A DNA stretch of 64,000 nucleotides. Source: Myxococcus stipitatus. Its GTDB lineage: Bacteria; Myxococcota; Myxococcia; Myxococcales; Myxococcaceae. A program made the translations under genes and the position numbers. The DNA lies in the NCBI RefSeq assembly GCF_037414475.1, contig NZ_CP147913.1:7066001-7130000 (forward strand). Direction: 5' to 3'. Below, piece by piece: positions 17,601 through 26,500 of this stretch. Under the pieces are notes generated by a model. That model was given only the letters and a program-made list of their open reading frames with translations, did no database searches and had not been told where the DNA came from. Every line of letters begins with the position of its first letter. The first letter of the stretch is position 1.

Positions 17601-20600
17601 TGAACACTCAGCGGGTCCGTGAGTTCCTCTCGCGCAAGCTGCCCGAGCACATGGTGCCGGCGACGTACGTCGTCCTGGATGCGCTGCCGCTGACCCGCAA
17701 CGCCAAGGTGGACCGGCGCGCGCTGCCCCATCCTGATTCAGTGGCTCAGGCGAAGAAGGACGCAGCGCCGGAGGCCGCCATGTCTCCGGGGCTCCAGGTT
17801 GGAACGCGCGCGCTCCAGGAGACGCTGTCGAAGGCTGTCGGGGCGGTGCTCGGCGTTCCGGAGGTCCATCCGGAGCGCAACTTCTTCGAGCTCGGCGCGA
17901 ACTCGGTGCACCTCATCCAGCTCCACTTGCGCATCAAGCAGGAGCTGTCTCTCTCCCTGCCCATCGTCGAGCTGTTTGGAAACCCGACCGTCCGTTCCCT
18001 CGCGGCACGGCTGGGCTCGTCTCCGGCGGCCACCGCTGCCGCGGCGAAGCCCAAGCCCCAGGCCGACGCGGCGCTCAAGCCGGGTGATGGAGACATCGCC
18101 GTCGTCGGGATGAGCGGACGCTTTCCGGGCGCCGCCACGCTCGATGCGTTCTGGGACAACCTGGTGGGCGGTGTGGAGTCCGTCGCCCGCTATACCGATG
18201 ACGAGCTGCTGGCCGCGGGCGTGAGCCCGTCCGCGTTCAGGAATGCCCGCTACGTCCGCGCCTCGGCGGCGATGGAGGGCATCGACGCGTTCGACGCCGA
18301 CTTCTTCGCGCTCACGCCTCGCGAGGCGCGTGCACTGGACCCTCAGCAGCGCGTGTTCCTGGAGTGTGCGTGGGAGGCGCTGGAGAACGCGGGCTATCCG
18401 CCCGACGCGTGTGACGCGCTCGTCGGCGTCTATGCCGGCAAGAGCGTCAGTCACTACCGCTACCCCTATCCGGACCTGACGCGGCCCATCCACTTCTTCC
18501 AGGACCTCATGTCCCAGGACAAGGACTTCCTGGCGACGCAGACGTCCTACAAGCTCGACCTGCGCGGGCCGAGCGTGAATGTCCAGACGGCGTGCTCGAC
18601 CTCGCTGGTCTCCGTGTCGATGGCCTGCGACGCGCTGCTCAACGGAAGCTGCGACATGGCACTGGCGGGTGGAGTGGCCATCAAGGTCCCGCACCGCGTG
18701 GGCTATCTCTTCGAGGAGGGCAGCATCTTCTCGGGAGATGGCCACTGCCGCCCCTTTGATTCACGGGCCAATGGGACGCTCCCTGGGAGCGGAGCCGGCG
18801 TCGTGGTCCTCAAGCGATTGAGCCAGGCGCGCGCCGACGGAGACCGTGTCCTCGCGGTCATCAAGGGCTGGGCCATCAACAACGACGGGCACCGGAAGGT
18901 CGGCTTCATGGCGCCCGGAGTCGAAGGACAGTGCGATGTCGTCCGACGGGCTCACCAGCGCGCGGGTATCGACCCTCGGACCATCTCCTACGTCGAGGCG
19001 CACGGGACGGGGACCGCGATAGGCGACCCCATCGAAGTCGCCGCGCTGACCCAGGCCTTCGGAGGCCCGGGGACTTCGCGCTCCTGCGGGCTGGGGTCGG
19101 TGAAGAGCAACATCGGCCATCTGGACAGCGCGGCGGGCATCGCCGGGCTCATCAAGGTCGTGCTGTCACTTCAGCACCGGACCCTGGCGCCCTCGCTCCA
19201 CTTCGAACAGCCGAACCCACGCATCGACTTCGAGCACAGCCCGTTCTACGTGGTCGACAAGCTCATGCCCTGGCAGGTGGAGGGCGGGCCGCGCCGCGCG
19301 GGTGTCAGTTCCTTTGGTATCGGTGGCACCAACGCGCACGTCGTGTTGGAAGAGGCGCCTGCTCCGCGCGAGGTGGAGCCCGCCGAGGCACGCGGAGAGC
19401 GCACCCATCATGTCCTGGCGCTCTCGGCTCGGAGCGACGCGGCGCTGCGACAGCTCGCGAGTCAGTATCTGGAGTTGTTGCAGGACACCGATACGCCGCT
19501 CGCCGACGTGTGCTTCTCCGCGAACACTGGCCGCGCTTGCTTCGACCATCGGCTCGCCCTGGTGGCGAGTGAGCGCGACGCGATGGCCTCGTTGCTCGGT
19601 GCCGCGGCGAGACTGGAGGAGCGTCCGGGGATGGCGCACGGAGTGCTCACCCCGAAGCAGTCGCCGAAGGTCGCGTTCCTCTTCTCGGGGCAGGGCTCGC
19701 AATACGTTGGCGCGGCTCGAGCGCTCTACCGGACGCATCCGGGTTTCCGTCGCCGCATCGACGCATTCGATGTGCTGTTGCGTGAGGCTTGGGGACAGAC
19801 GCTTCACTCGGTGCTCTATCCAGAGCCAGGGCAGTCCTCGCCCATCGACCAGTTCGACTACGCCCAGCCGCTGCTCTTCGCGCTCGAGTACTCGCTGGCG
19901 GAGCTGTGGGTGTCCTGGGGTGTCCAACCGGATGTCCTGCTCGGACACAGCACGGGTGAGCTGGCGGCGGCGTGCCTGGCGGGCGTCTTCAGCGTCGAGG
20001 ATGGACTGAAGCTGGCGATTCATCGCGGTCGTCTGGTGCATCAGCTCCCCGAGGGCGAAAACCTCGCGGTCACCGCGGGCGAGACAGAGGTCCGCGAGGT
20101 CCTGTCCGCGGGCGGGTGGCGCTGCTCCATCGCGGCGCTCAATGGCACCGACAACGTGGTGGTCTCCGGTCTGCCTGGGGAGATGGGGAAGGTGGCCGAG
20201 GCCTTCATGGCGCGAGGCCACAAGGTGCGGCGCCTGAACATTCCACGCGCGGCCCACTCGTTCCTCGTCGAAGCGGTGCTCCCGGAGTTCCGCGCCGTCG
20301 CCGAGACGCTCACCTATTCGCGGCCCGTGCTTCCCGTGGTCTCGGGCATGACGGGGGAGCCTGTCACGGAGGCCATCGCCACGCCGGAGTACTGGTGCCG
20401 GCAGCTCAGAGAGCCGGTGCGCTTCGCGAACGGCGTGGAGCGCCTGTATCGCGATGGGGCGCGCGTGTTCGTCGAGATTGGCCCCAAGGCCACCTTGCTC
20501 GGCATGGCGGCACGGACTCTTCCGGAAGGCGAGTGCGCGTGGCTGCCAAGCCTGCGGCCCGACGAGGGCGGCTGGCAGCAGATGCTGGAGAGCCTGTCGG

Positions 20601-23557
20601 CCCTGTTCGTGCGCGGTGTCCGTGTGGACTGGGCGGCTTTCGACGCGGGCTTCGGCCGGCGCAAGGTGGCGCTCCCCACGTATCCCTTCCAGCGCCAGCG
20701 ATACTGGGAGGAGGGCGCTGGGTTGCAGCAGCCGCAAGGCACGCGCACCCCTCAGGAGGAACATCCGCTGCTCGGCGCACGTGTTCCGCTGGCCGTGCTC
20801 GGCGCGGATGCGCTGCTGTTCGAGACGACGCTGGGCCCCTCGACGCAGGAGTTCTTGGGACAGCATCGCGTCTTCGGGACTCCGACCCTGCCCGCCACCG
20901 CGTATGTCGAGATGGCGCTGGCTGGCGGTTCTCGGCTGCTCGGGACGAAGGCGCTGCGACTGGCGAACCTTTCGCTGCTCACCGCGATGACGTTCCCTCA
21001 GGACGCCCGGCGCCGGGTGCAGTGCTCGGTGCGAAGGGACGATGCAGGAATGGCGGAGGTGCGCATCTTCAGCCGCGCCATCGGCAACGCCGATGGCGAG
21101 TGGGTCCTCCATGCGAGCGGGACACTCCAACTCGTACGCGAGGGAGACCACGCCCCCATGGCGCAGGGTTACGAAGAGGTGCTCGCGAGGCTGCGCGAGG
21201 CTCCACTCGTCCGGGACCCTTATCGGCGGGCACAGGAGTCCGGCGTCGACTTCGGCGCGGAGTTCCGAGGCATCACCGAGCTGCGCCAGCAGGGCGAGCA
21301 GGTCCTCGCTCGCGTCGAGAAGCCCGCCTCGCTCTCGCTCGGGGGGGGCGAGGTGTACTTCGCGCATCCGGCGTTGCTGGATGCCTGTCTCCAGGTGGTG
21401 GGAGGCGCGTACCCGGACCCGAGCGCTTCGGAGCTCTACGTCCCGACGGGCATCGAGAGCCTCATGTTGTTCGGAGGGCTCGACGAGCGGATGTGGAGTC
21501 ACGCGGTCGTCCGGCCACAGGACTCGACGCGGAAGTGTCTGCGCGCGGACGTCAGCATCTTCGGTGGTGAGGGGCGGCTGTGCGCACGCGTCGTGGGGCT
21601 GGAGCTCCAGCGGACGAGCCGGGAGGCCTTGAGCCCGGAGTCCTCGGCGTCGTTGGACGGATGGCTCTATGCGCGCCGGTGGGAGCCGCTCGCGCTGAAT
21701 GGAGCGGTGAGGACGGGAGAGGGCGACCCGTGCCTGATTCTGGCCGACCAGGCCGGGCTGGGGCGCAAGCTCGCGCAAGCGCTCGAGCGCGACGGACGAA
21801 CGTGTCTCCTGGCGTTCCGAGGACAGTCACTCCGCGCCCTCGACGAGAAGACCTTCGAGTTGCCAGGGGACCCCGAGGCGCTCGCTGACGCCCTGCGGAC
21901 CCTGCCGCTTCCGGCCTCGTTGTCGGATGTCATCCTGTTGTGGGGGCTCGACGGCGCGGACTCTGAAGCGCTGGATGGGGAGGGCCTCGACGCGGATGCC
22001 CTCCGGGGATGCGGGAGTGGCCTCGGGCTGCTGCGATACCTCATGGGCCGTGGGTACTCGGAGGCCGTGTGGCTCGTCACCCGGGGCGCGCAGGCGGTGG
22101 ACTCCGGGCGGCCTCTTCCTGGCATCGCGCAGTCGCTGCTCTGGGGCATGGCCCGGCCGCTCGCCATCGAGTCCTCCGAGCTGGATGTCCGGTGTGTCGA
22201 CCTCGACGCTCGCGGCGAGCCGAGCGCGCAGGTGGAGGCGCTCGCGAGGGAGATTCGCGGTCGCTCCGGGACGGCGGACAACCAGGTTGCATTCCGAGGC
22301 GGACGCTTCGTCGCGAGGCTCCGGAGGGTCGAGTCGCGCGAGGTGATGACGACGTCCTCGCGTGAGACGGGAGCCGGCTCCATCCGCGCTGACCGCTCCT
22401 ATCTCGTGGTGGGTGGGCTCGGGCGGCTGGGGCTGCTGACGGCGGAGCTCCTGGCGCACCGGGGCGCGCGAAGCCTCGTGTTGACGGGGCGTGGCGCCGT
22501 GAACGCGGAGGCGGCCGGGCGGCTGGAGCGCCTGCGCTCGCAGGGCGTGCACGTCGACTACCGGCAGGTGGACGTCGCGGATGAGGATGCGCTCGCGGCG
22601 CTGCTCTTGGACCTCGCGCATGGCCCCGCACCGCTGGGCGGAGTGTTCCACTCGGCGGGGGTGCTCGATGACGGGGTCCTGCATCAGCAGCGCTGGGCGC
22701 GCTTCGAGCGGGTGCTGCGGCCCAAGGTCCGGGGCGCGTGGAACCTGCACCGGCTGACCCAGGGCTTCGACCTGGACCACTTCGTGTTGTTCTCGTCGGT
22801 GGCCTCGCTGGTCGGCTCCGCCGGACAGTCGAACCACTGCGCCGCGACGGCGTTCGAGGATGCGCTGGCGCACCACCGTCGGGCCCTCGGGCTGCCGGGG
22901 CTGAGCATCAACTGGGGCGTGTGGGCGGGTGAGGCCGGTGCGCGTGTGGAGGTCGGCGAGCAATCCCATACGCCCGGGTGGGGACTCCTCCCGGTGTCGC
23001 GAGGCCTTCGCGCGCTCGAGGCCCTGCTCTCCAGTCCCGTCGCGCAGGTGGGCGTCGCGGAGATTGATTGGGCGGTGTTCGGTGGTGGCCGCGCCGCACC
23101 CTATGACGCGGAGCTGCGCGAGGCCGCGCGAGGGCGCCCCGAGGGGCGCGCGCGCATCCTGGAGACACTCTCCGCGTCGCCCGTCCCTCATCGCCGGAAG
23201 CTGTTGATGAACTACCTGCGTGAGCAGGTGGCCTGGATTCGCGGCGCGGCCTCGGGTGCTTCGGTCGACCCAGCGCAGGGCTTCAACGAGATGGGCATCG
23301 ACTCCCTGGCGGCGTTGCAGCTCAAGAACCGGCTGCAGAGCGCCTTCGGGCTCTCGCTGCCCGCGACCCTCGTCTTCAACTACCCGACCACCGAGAAGCT
23401 CGCGGAGCAGCTCGCCGCCGCGTTCATCCCCCTGGAGTTCGCGCCGCCCACTGTCGTGGGTCCTCAGGAGAAGGACCCGGGCGCGCCCGCACTGGAGAAC
23501 CTGTCCGAGACGCACCTCGCCCACATGCTCGAAGAGCAGCTCTCGAAGATGAACTAG
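14648..23557 (+). CDS. Hybrid NRPS-PKS: docking-Cy-A-PCP / KS-AT-DH-KR-ACP
   Basis: This 2969-residue protein condenses an amino acid, heterocyclises it, then begins polyketide extension. Residues 1-55 form a TubC-type docking domain. The first catalytic domain is a cyclization domain (D203-x4-D208 in place of HHxxxDG). The A domain (about 530-1025) has pocket D-F-Y-S-M-G-V-L-W-K. It matches no standard code; D235/F236 and Gly301 lean to Thr, other positions to Cys. PCP Ser1086. KS Cys1316 (QTACSTS). AT Ser1768 (GHSTGE) with an unusual R1867-A-A-H1870 specificity motif. DH His2073 and Asp2245. KR has GGLGRLG, but the catalytic Tyr/Asn pair is His2730/Thr2734. ACP Ser2886. The C-terminus (LSETHLAHMLEEQL) is a helical docking element. 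Thr with oxazoline formation would fit DKxanthene. Confidence 0.9.
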   Translation: MRLDELLQALAGHGITLSVEGAHLAVDAPDGEIPEALREQLVKNKAALLALLAEQHEARVEVVPRPEERHLPFPMTELQQAYSVGRQAELEMNASMHAYNELDCPGLDLTRFEEAWNQVVARHEMLRAVEAPGFQQRILPSVPRYSLPVEDLRGRGPEETEARLAAIRERLSQQVLPLDQWPLFELRACQLEGGRVRLFMSVDGTFIDGYSFQILYRELVHFYRHPETPPSPSTLTLSYRDYSLAVHQQRGARHARSLEYWRSRLAQLPPAPDLPLERDPRSLRRPHFRRWFARVDAEVWQRLKQKARARRLTEPELLLAVYAEVIARWSRSPRFTLNVPHFNRLPVHPQVNDIIGTFASFTLVEVDHRSERPFIERALAIRDQLLLALEHREVSGVELLRELFRAQGRISGAIMPVVMTSFASHSKSRDSHWVDFLAESFGELVEALTQTPQVWIDLQIVYQRGGVFLNWDVAEELFPPGMMEDMFHAFHGVLLRLAKDDALWERSDLELLPARQRELLARVNDTSRPLSRELLHSGFYRNAAARPDAVALVSTGVSLSYGELARRANRLGHVLREKGAAPRRVVAVVMEKGWEQVAAVLGVLSSGAAYLPIDAGLPLERRAFMMRNAGAELVVTQPKFAQDAWERPLQVLVLTPESFSEYPDTPPPVKQRPEDLAHILYTSGSTGQPNGTMLTHAGMVNAIEWTNGRFGIGPDDRLIALSALHHDFSVYDIFGTLGAGATVVMPEASRRRDPSHWVELMARHGVTLWSTVPAMMEMLMTYLEGGDVRLSCPLRLVMLGGDWIPVTLPGRLRERFAGVKVVSVGGPTETSLWNITHPVEEADGRRRSIPYGKPIANTRYYVLDEQLEERPFWVPGEMCCAGIGVARGYIGAGEGSTKFTFHPRTGERIYRTGDLGRYLPDGTLEFLGRVDFQLSIRGQRIEPGEIEAALLQEPSIRASVVGAVGEHHEKRLVAYVVLAEGVRELNTQRVREFLSRKLPEHMVPATYVVLDALPLTRNAKVDRRALPHPDSVAQAKKDAAPEAAMSPGLQVGTRALQETLSKAVGAVLGVPEVHPERNFFELGANSVHLIQLHLRIKQELSLSLPIVELFGNPTVRSLAARLGSSPAATAAAAKPKPQADAALKPGDGDIAVVGMSGRFPGAATLDAFWDNLVGGVESVARYTDDELLAAGVSPSAFRNARYVRASAAMEGIDAFDADFFALTPREARALDPQQRVFLECAWEALENAGYPPDACDALVGVYAGKSVSHYRYPYPDLTRPIHFFQDLMSQDKDFLATQTSYKLDLRGPSVNVQTACSTSLVSVSMACDALLNGSCDMALAGGVAIKVPHRVGYLFEEGSIFSGDGHCRPFDSRANGTLPGSGAGVVVLKRLSQARADGDRVLAVIKGWAINNDGHRKVGFMAPGVEGQCDVVRRAHQRAGIDPRTISYVEAHGTGTAIGDPIEVAALTQAFGGPGTSRSCGLGSVKSNIGHLDSAAGIAGLIKVVLSLQHRTLAPSLHFEQPNPRIDFEHSPFYVVDKLMPWQVEGGPRRAGVSSFGIGGTNAHVVLEEAPAPREVEPAEARGERTHHVLALSARSDAALRQLASQYLELLQDTDTPLADVCFSANTGRACFDHRLALVASERDAMASLLGAAARLEERPGMAHGVLTPKQSPKVAFLFSGQGSQYVGAARALYRTHPGFRRRIDAFDVLLREAWGQTLHSVLYPEPGQSSPIDQFDYAQPLLFALEYSLAELWVSWGVQPDVLLGHSTGELAAACLAGVFSVEDGLKLAIHRGRLVHQLPEGENLAVTAGETEVREVLSAGGWRCSIAALNGTDNVVVSGLPGEMGKVAEAFMARGHKVRRLNIPRAAHSFLVEAVLPEFRAVAETLTYSRPVLPVVSGMTGEPVTEAIATPEYWCRQLREPVRFANGVERLYRDGARVFVEIGPKATLLGMAARTLPEGECAWLPSLRPDEGGWQQMLESLSALFVRGVRVDWAAFDAGFGRRKVALPTYPFQRQRYWEEGAGLQQPQGTRTPQEEHPLLGARVPLAVLGADALLFETTLGPSTQEFLGQHRVFGTPTLPATAYVEMALAGGSRLLGTKALRLANLSLLTAMTFPQDARRRVQCSVRRDDAGMAEVRIFSRAIGNADGEWVLHASGTLQLVREGDHAPMAQGYEEVLARLREAPLVRDPYRRAQESGVDFGAEFRGITELRQQGEQVLARVEKPASLSLGGGEVYFAHPALLDACLQVVGGAYPDPSASELYVPTGIESLMLFGGLDERMWSHAVVRPQDSTRKCLRADVSIFGGEGRLCARVVGLELQRTSREALSPESSASLDGWLYARRWEPLALNGAVRTGEGDPCLILADQAGLGRKLAQALERDGRTCLLAFRGQSLRALDEKTFELPGDPEALADALRTLPLPASLSDVILLWGLDGADSEALDGEGLDADALRGCGSGLGLLRYLMGRGYSEAVWLVTRGAQAVDSGRPLPGIAQSLLWGMARPLAIESSELDVRCVDLDARGEPSAQVEALAREIRGRSGTADNQVAFRGGRFVARLRRVESREVMTTSSRETGAGSIRADRSYLVVGGLGRLGLLTAELLAHRGARSLVLTGRGAVNAEAAGRLERLRSQGVHVDYRQVDVADEDALAALLLDLAHGPAPLGGVFHSAGVLDDGVLHQQRWARFERVLRPKVRGAWNLHRLTQGFDLDHFVLFSSVASLVGSAGQSNHCAATAFEDALAHHRRALGLPGLSINWGVWAGEAGARVEVGEQSHTPGWGLLPVSRGLRALEALLSSPVAQVGVAEIDWAVFGGGRAAPYDAELREAARGRPEGRARILETLSASPVPHRRKLLMNYLREQVAWIRGAASGASVDPAQGFNEMGIDSLAALQLKNRLQSAFGLSLPATLVFNYPTTEKLAEQLAAAFIPLEFAPPTVVGPQEKDPGAPALENLSETHLAHMLEEQLSKMN

Positions 23558-23566
23558 GAGCCCGTC

Positions 23567-26500
23567 ATGTCAGCCCCGGGAGACTACGGTGACTTGATGA
23601 AGCGTGCGCTCCTGAAGCTCCAGGAGGCGCAGGCGCAGCTCGAGGCCAACACGCGCGAGCGGCACGAGCCCCTCGCCATCGTCGGCATGGGGTGCCGTTT
23701 CCCGGGAGGCGCCTCGAGTCCCGGCCGCTATTGGCGGCTGCTCCTCGACGGCACGGACGCCATCTCCGAGGTTCCTCCCGAGCGATGGGACGCGGAGGCC
23801 TTCTACCATCCGGACCCGGACCAGCCCGGGAAGGTCTACTGCCGCCACGGCGCCTTCCTGGAGGACATCGACCGCTTCGAGCCCAGGTTCTTCGGCATCT
23901 CTCCGCGCGAGGCGGCGCGGATGGACCCGCAGCACCGCCTCCTGTTGGAGGTCACTTGGGAGGCGTTGGAGAGCTCCGGGCGAGACCCGGCCTCGCTCCA
24001 GGGGACCCGGACCGGTGTGTTCGTCGGGATGATGGGGCAGGACTACACGCAGCTCGCCACCCAGTCTCCGGAGCTCATCGACGCCCACACGGGCGCGGGC
24101 AACAGCGCGAGCGCCGCCTCGGGCCGGCTCTCGTACACGTTCGGCTTCCAGGGGCCGAGCCTCACCGTCGACACGGCGTGCTCCTCCTCGCTGGTGGCCG
24201 TCCACCTCGCGCTGCGCGGTCTTCGTCAGCGAGAGGTCGACTTCGCGGTGGTGGGTGGCGTGAACATCGTGCTGTCCCCCGTCGCGACGTTGATTGAGTC
24301 GCGTGCGCGCATGCTCTCCGCCGACGGGCGCTGCAAGACGTTCGACGCGGCGGCCAATGGGATTGGCCGAGGAGAGGGCTGTGGTGTCCTCGTCCTGCGG
24401 CGGCTCTCGGATGCCATCGCGGAGGGGGACCCCATCGTCGCGGTCATCCGCGGCTCGGCGGTCAACCAAGACGGTCGGACCAGCGGGATGACGGTTCCCA
24501 ACGGCCTCGCCCAACAGCAGGTCATCCGGGATGCCTTGAGGGATGCGCGCCTCGAAGCGTCGCGCGTGGGTTACGTCGAAGCACATGGCACGGGGACGGC
24601 GCTCGGCGACCCCATCGAGTTGGAGGCGCTCGGCGCGGTCTATGGCGACCGGACGTCGCGCGCGCAGCCGTTGATGGTGGGTTCGGTGAAGACGAACCTG
24701 GGCCACCTCGAAGGCGCCGCGGGTATCGCGGGGTTGCTCAAGGCGGCCCTGTGTCTGTCGCACGAGGAGATTCCGCCCCATCTCCACCTGCGCGCCCCCA
24801 CGCCTCACGTCGACTGGAGCCGGCTGTATGTCGAGGTCCCCACCGCGCGGCGTGGCTGGCGAGGACCGGAGCCCCGCTTCGCGGCCGTGAGCTCGTTTGG
24901 ATTCTCGGGGACGAACGCCCACGTCATCCTCGAGTCGCCGCCGCGTCCGGCGCAGGCGCCTGTCCGGAGCCCCGCGCGCTCCATGCAGTTGCTGACGCTC
25001 TCGGCCCGCTCGGACGGCAGCCTGCACCGGCTGGCGGAGTCGTTCGCGGATGAACTCGCGGGGACACACAAGGACTCGCTCGCGGAGGTCTGCCACACGG
25101 CGAATGTCAGCCGGAGTTCGATGGAGGAGCGAGTGGCCTTCGTGGCCTCGACCTCGGAGGAGATGGCCACGTCTCTTCGAGCCTTCGCGCGCGGAGAGCC
25201 TCGGTCCATGGGCGTGCGCGGGCAGAGAGGCCCGGAGGCGCCGCGTGTCGCGTGGCTCTTCACTGGCCAGGGTGCGCAGTACGCGGGCATGGGACGGGAG
25301 CTGTTCGAGATGGAGCCGAGCTTCCGGCGAGACCTGGTCCGCCTCGAGGAGATCCTCCGCCCCCATCTCGACAGGCCACTGACCGAGGTGCTGTTCCAGG
25401 ATGAAGCGGGCGCCCTGAACGAGACCCGATACACGCAGCCGGCCATCGTGGCGCTCGAGTTGGCGGTGGCGGGGTTGCTGCGTTCTTGGGGGCTCCAAGC
25501 CGATGCGGTCCTGGGCCACAGCGTCGGTGAGTACGCGGCGGCCATCTTCGCCGGGGCCTTGCCTCCCGAGGTGGGGCTCCCGCTCGTGGCCGAACGCGCG
25601 CGGTTGATGCAAGCACTCCCCGAGCGCGGCGGAATGCTGGCCGTCTTCACCGATGAGGCGCGTGCCCTGCGTGCATTGGTGGGGCATGAGCGGGTGGCGC
25701 TGGCCGCGCTCAATGGACCGCGAAACACGGTGGTCTCCGGCGCGGAGTCGTCGCTCGAGGCCATCGCTCGGGAGCTGGCGGCGGAGGGCATCGGGAGCCA
25801 GCGCCTGAAGGTCTCGCATGCCTTCCACTCGCCGTTGATGCAGCCGATGTTGGAGGCGTTCTCGCATGTGGCCGGACGTGTGCGGCTCCAAGCGCCGGAG
25901 GTGCCGCTCATCTCCAACCTCGATGGCGCGGAAGTGGGCGCGGCCTTCCTGCGGCCTGACTACTGGGTCCGGCATGTCCGCGAACCCGTCCGCTTCGAGC
26001 AAGGGCTTCGCACGCTCTTGCGTCGGGGCGTGAGTGTCTTCCTCGAGGTGGGGCCAAAGCCTGTCCTGTCGAACCTCGCACGGGACGGAGTGGCGCCCGA
26101 GTCCGTGATGTGGCTGGAGACGCTGCACCCTCGGCGCACGGATGGCGCGGGCCTGCTCCGCACGCTCGCGGAGCTCTACGTGCGCGGCGCGCGCATCGAC
26201 TGGGCGCGTCTCGGCGGCGATGCCGGGCTCAGCCGCATCGCCCTGCCGACCTACCCATTCGAGCGTCAGCGGCACTGGCTGGACGTGCCCGCGCCCTGGG
26301 CCCGTCCAGCGCGGCCCGCGACACATCCTCTGCTCGGTGTCCGATGGGAGTCCGCGGCGCTGCGCGAGGGCATGACGGTCTTCTCACAGGAGCTGGAGGC
26401 CCGGAGCCTTCCGTTCCTGAGCGACCACCGCGTGTTCGGCAAGGTGGTGGTCCCCGCCACGGCCTTCGTGGAGATGGTGGCTTCGGCGGTGGCGCGGGTG

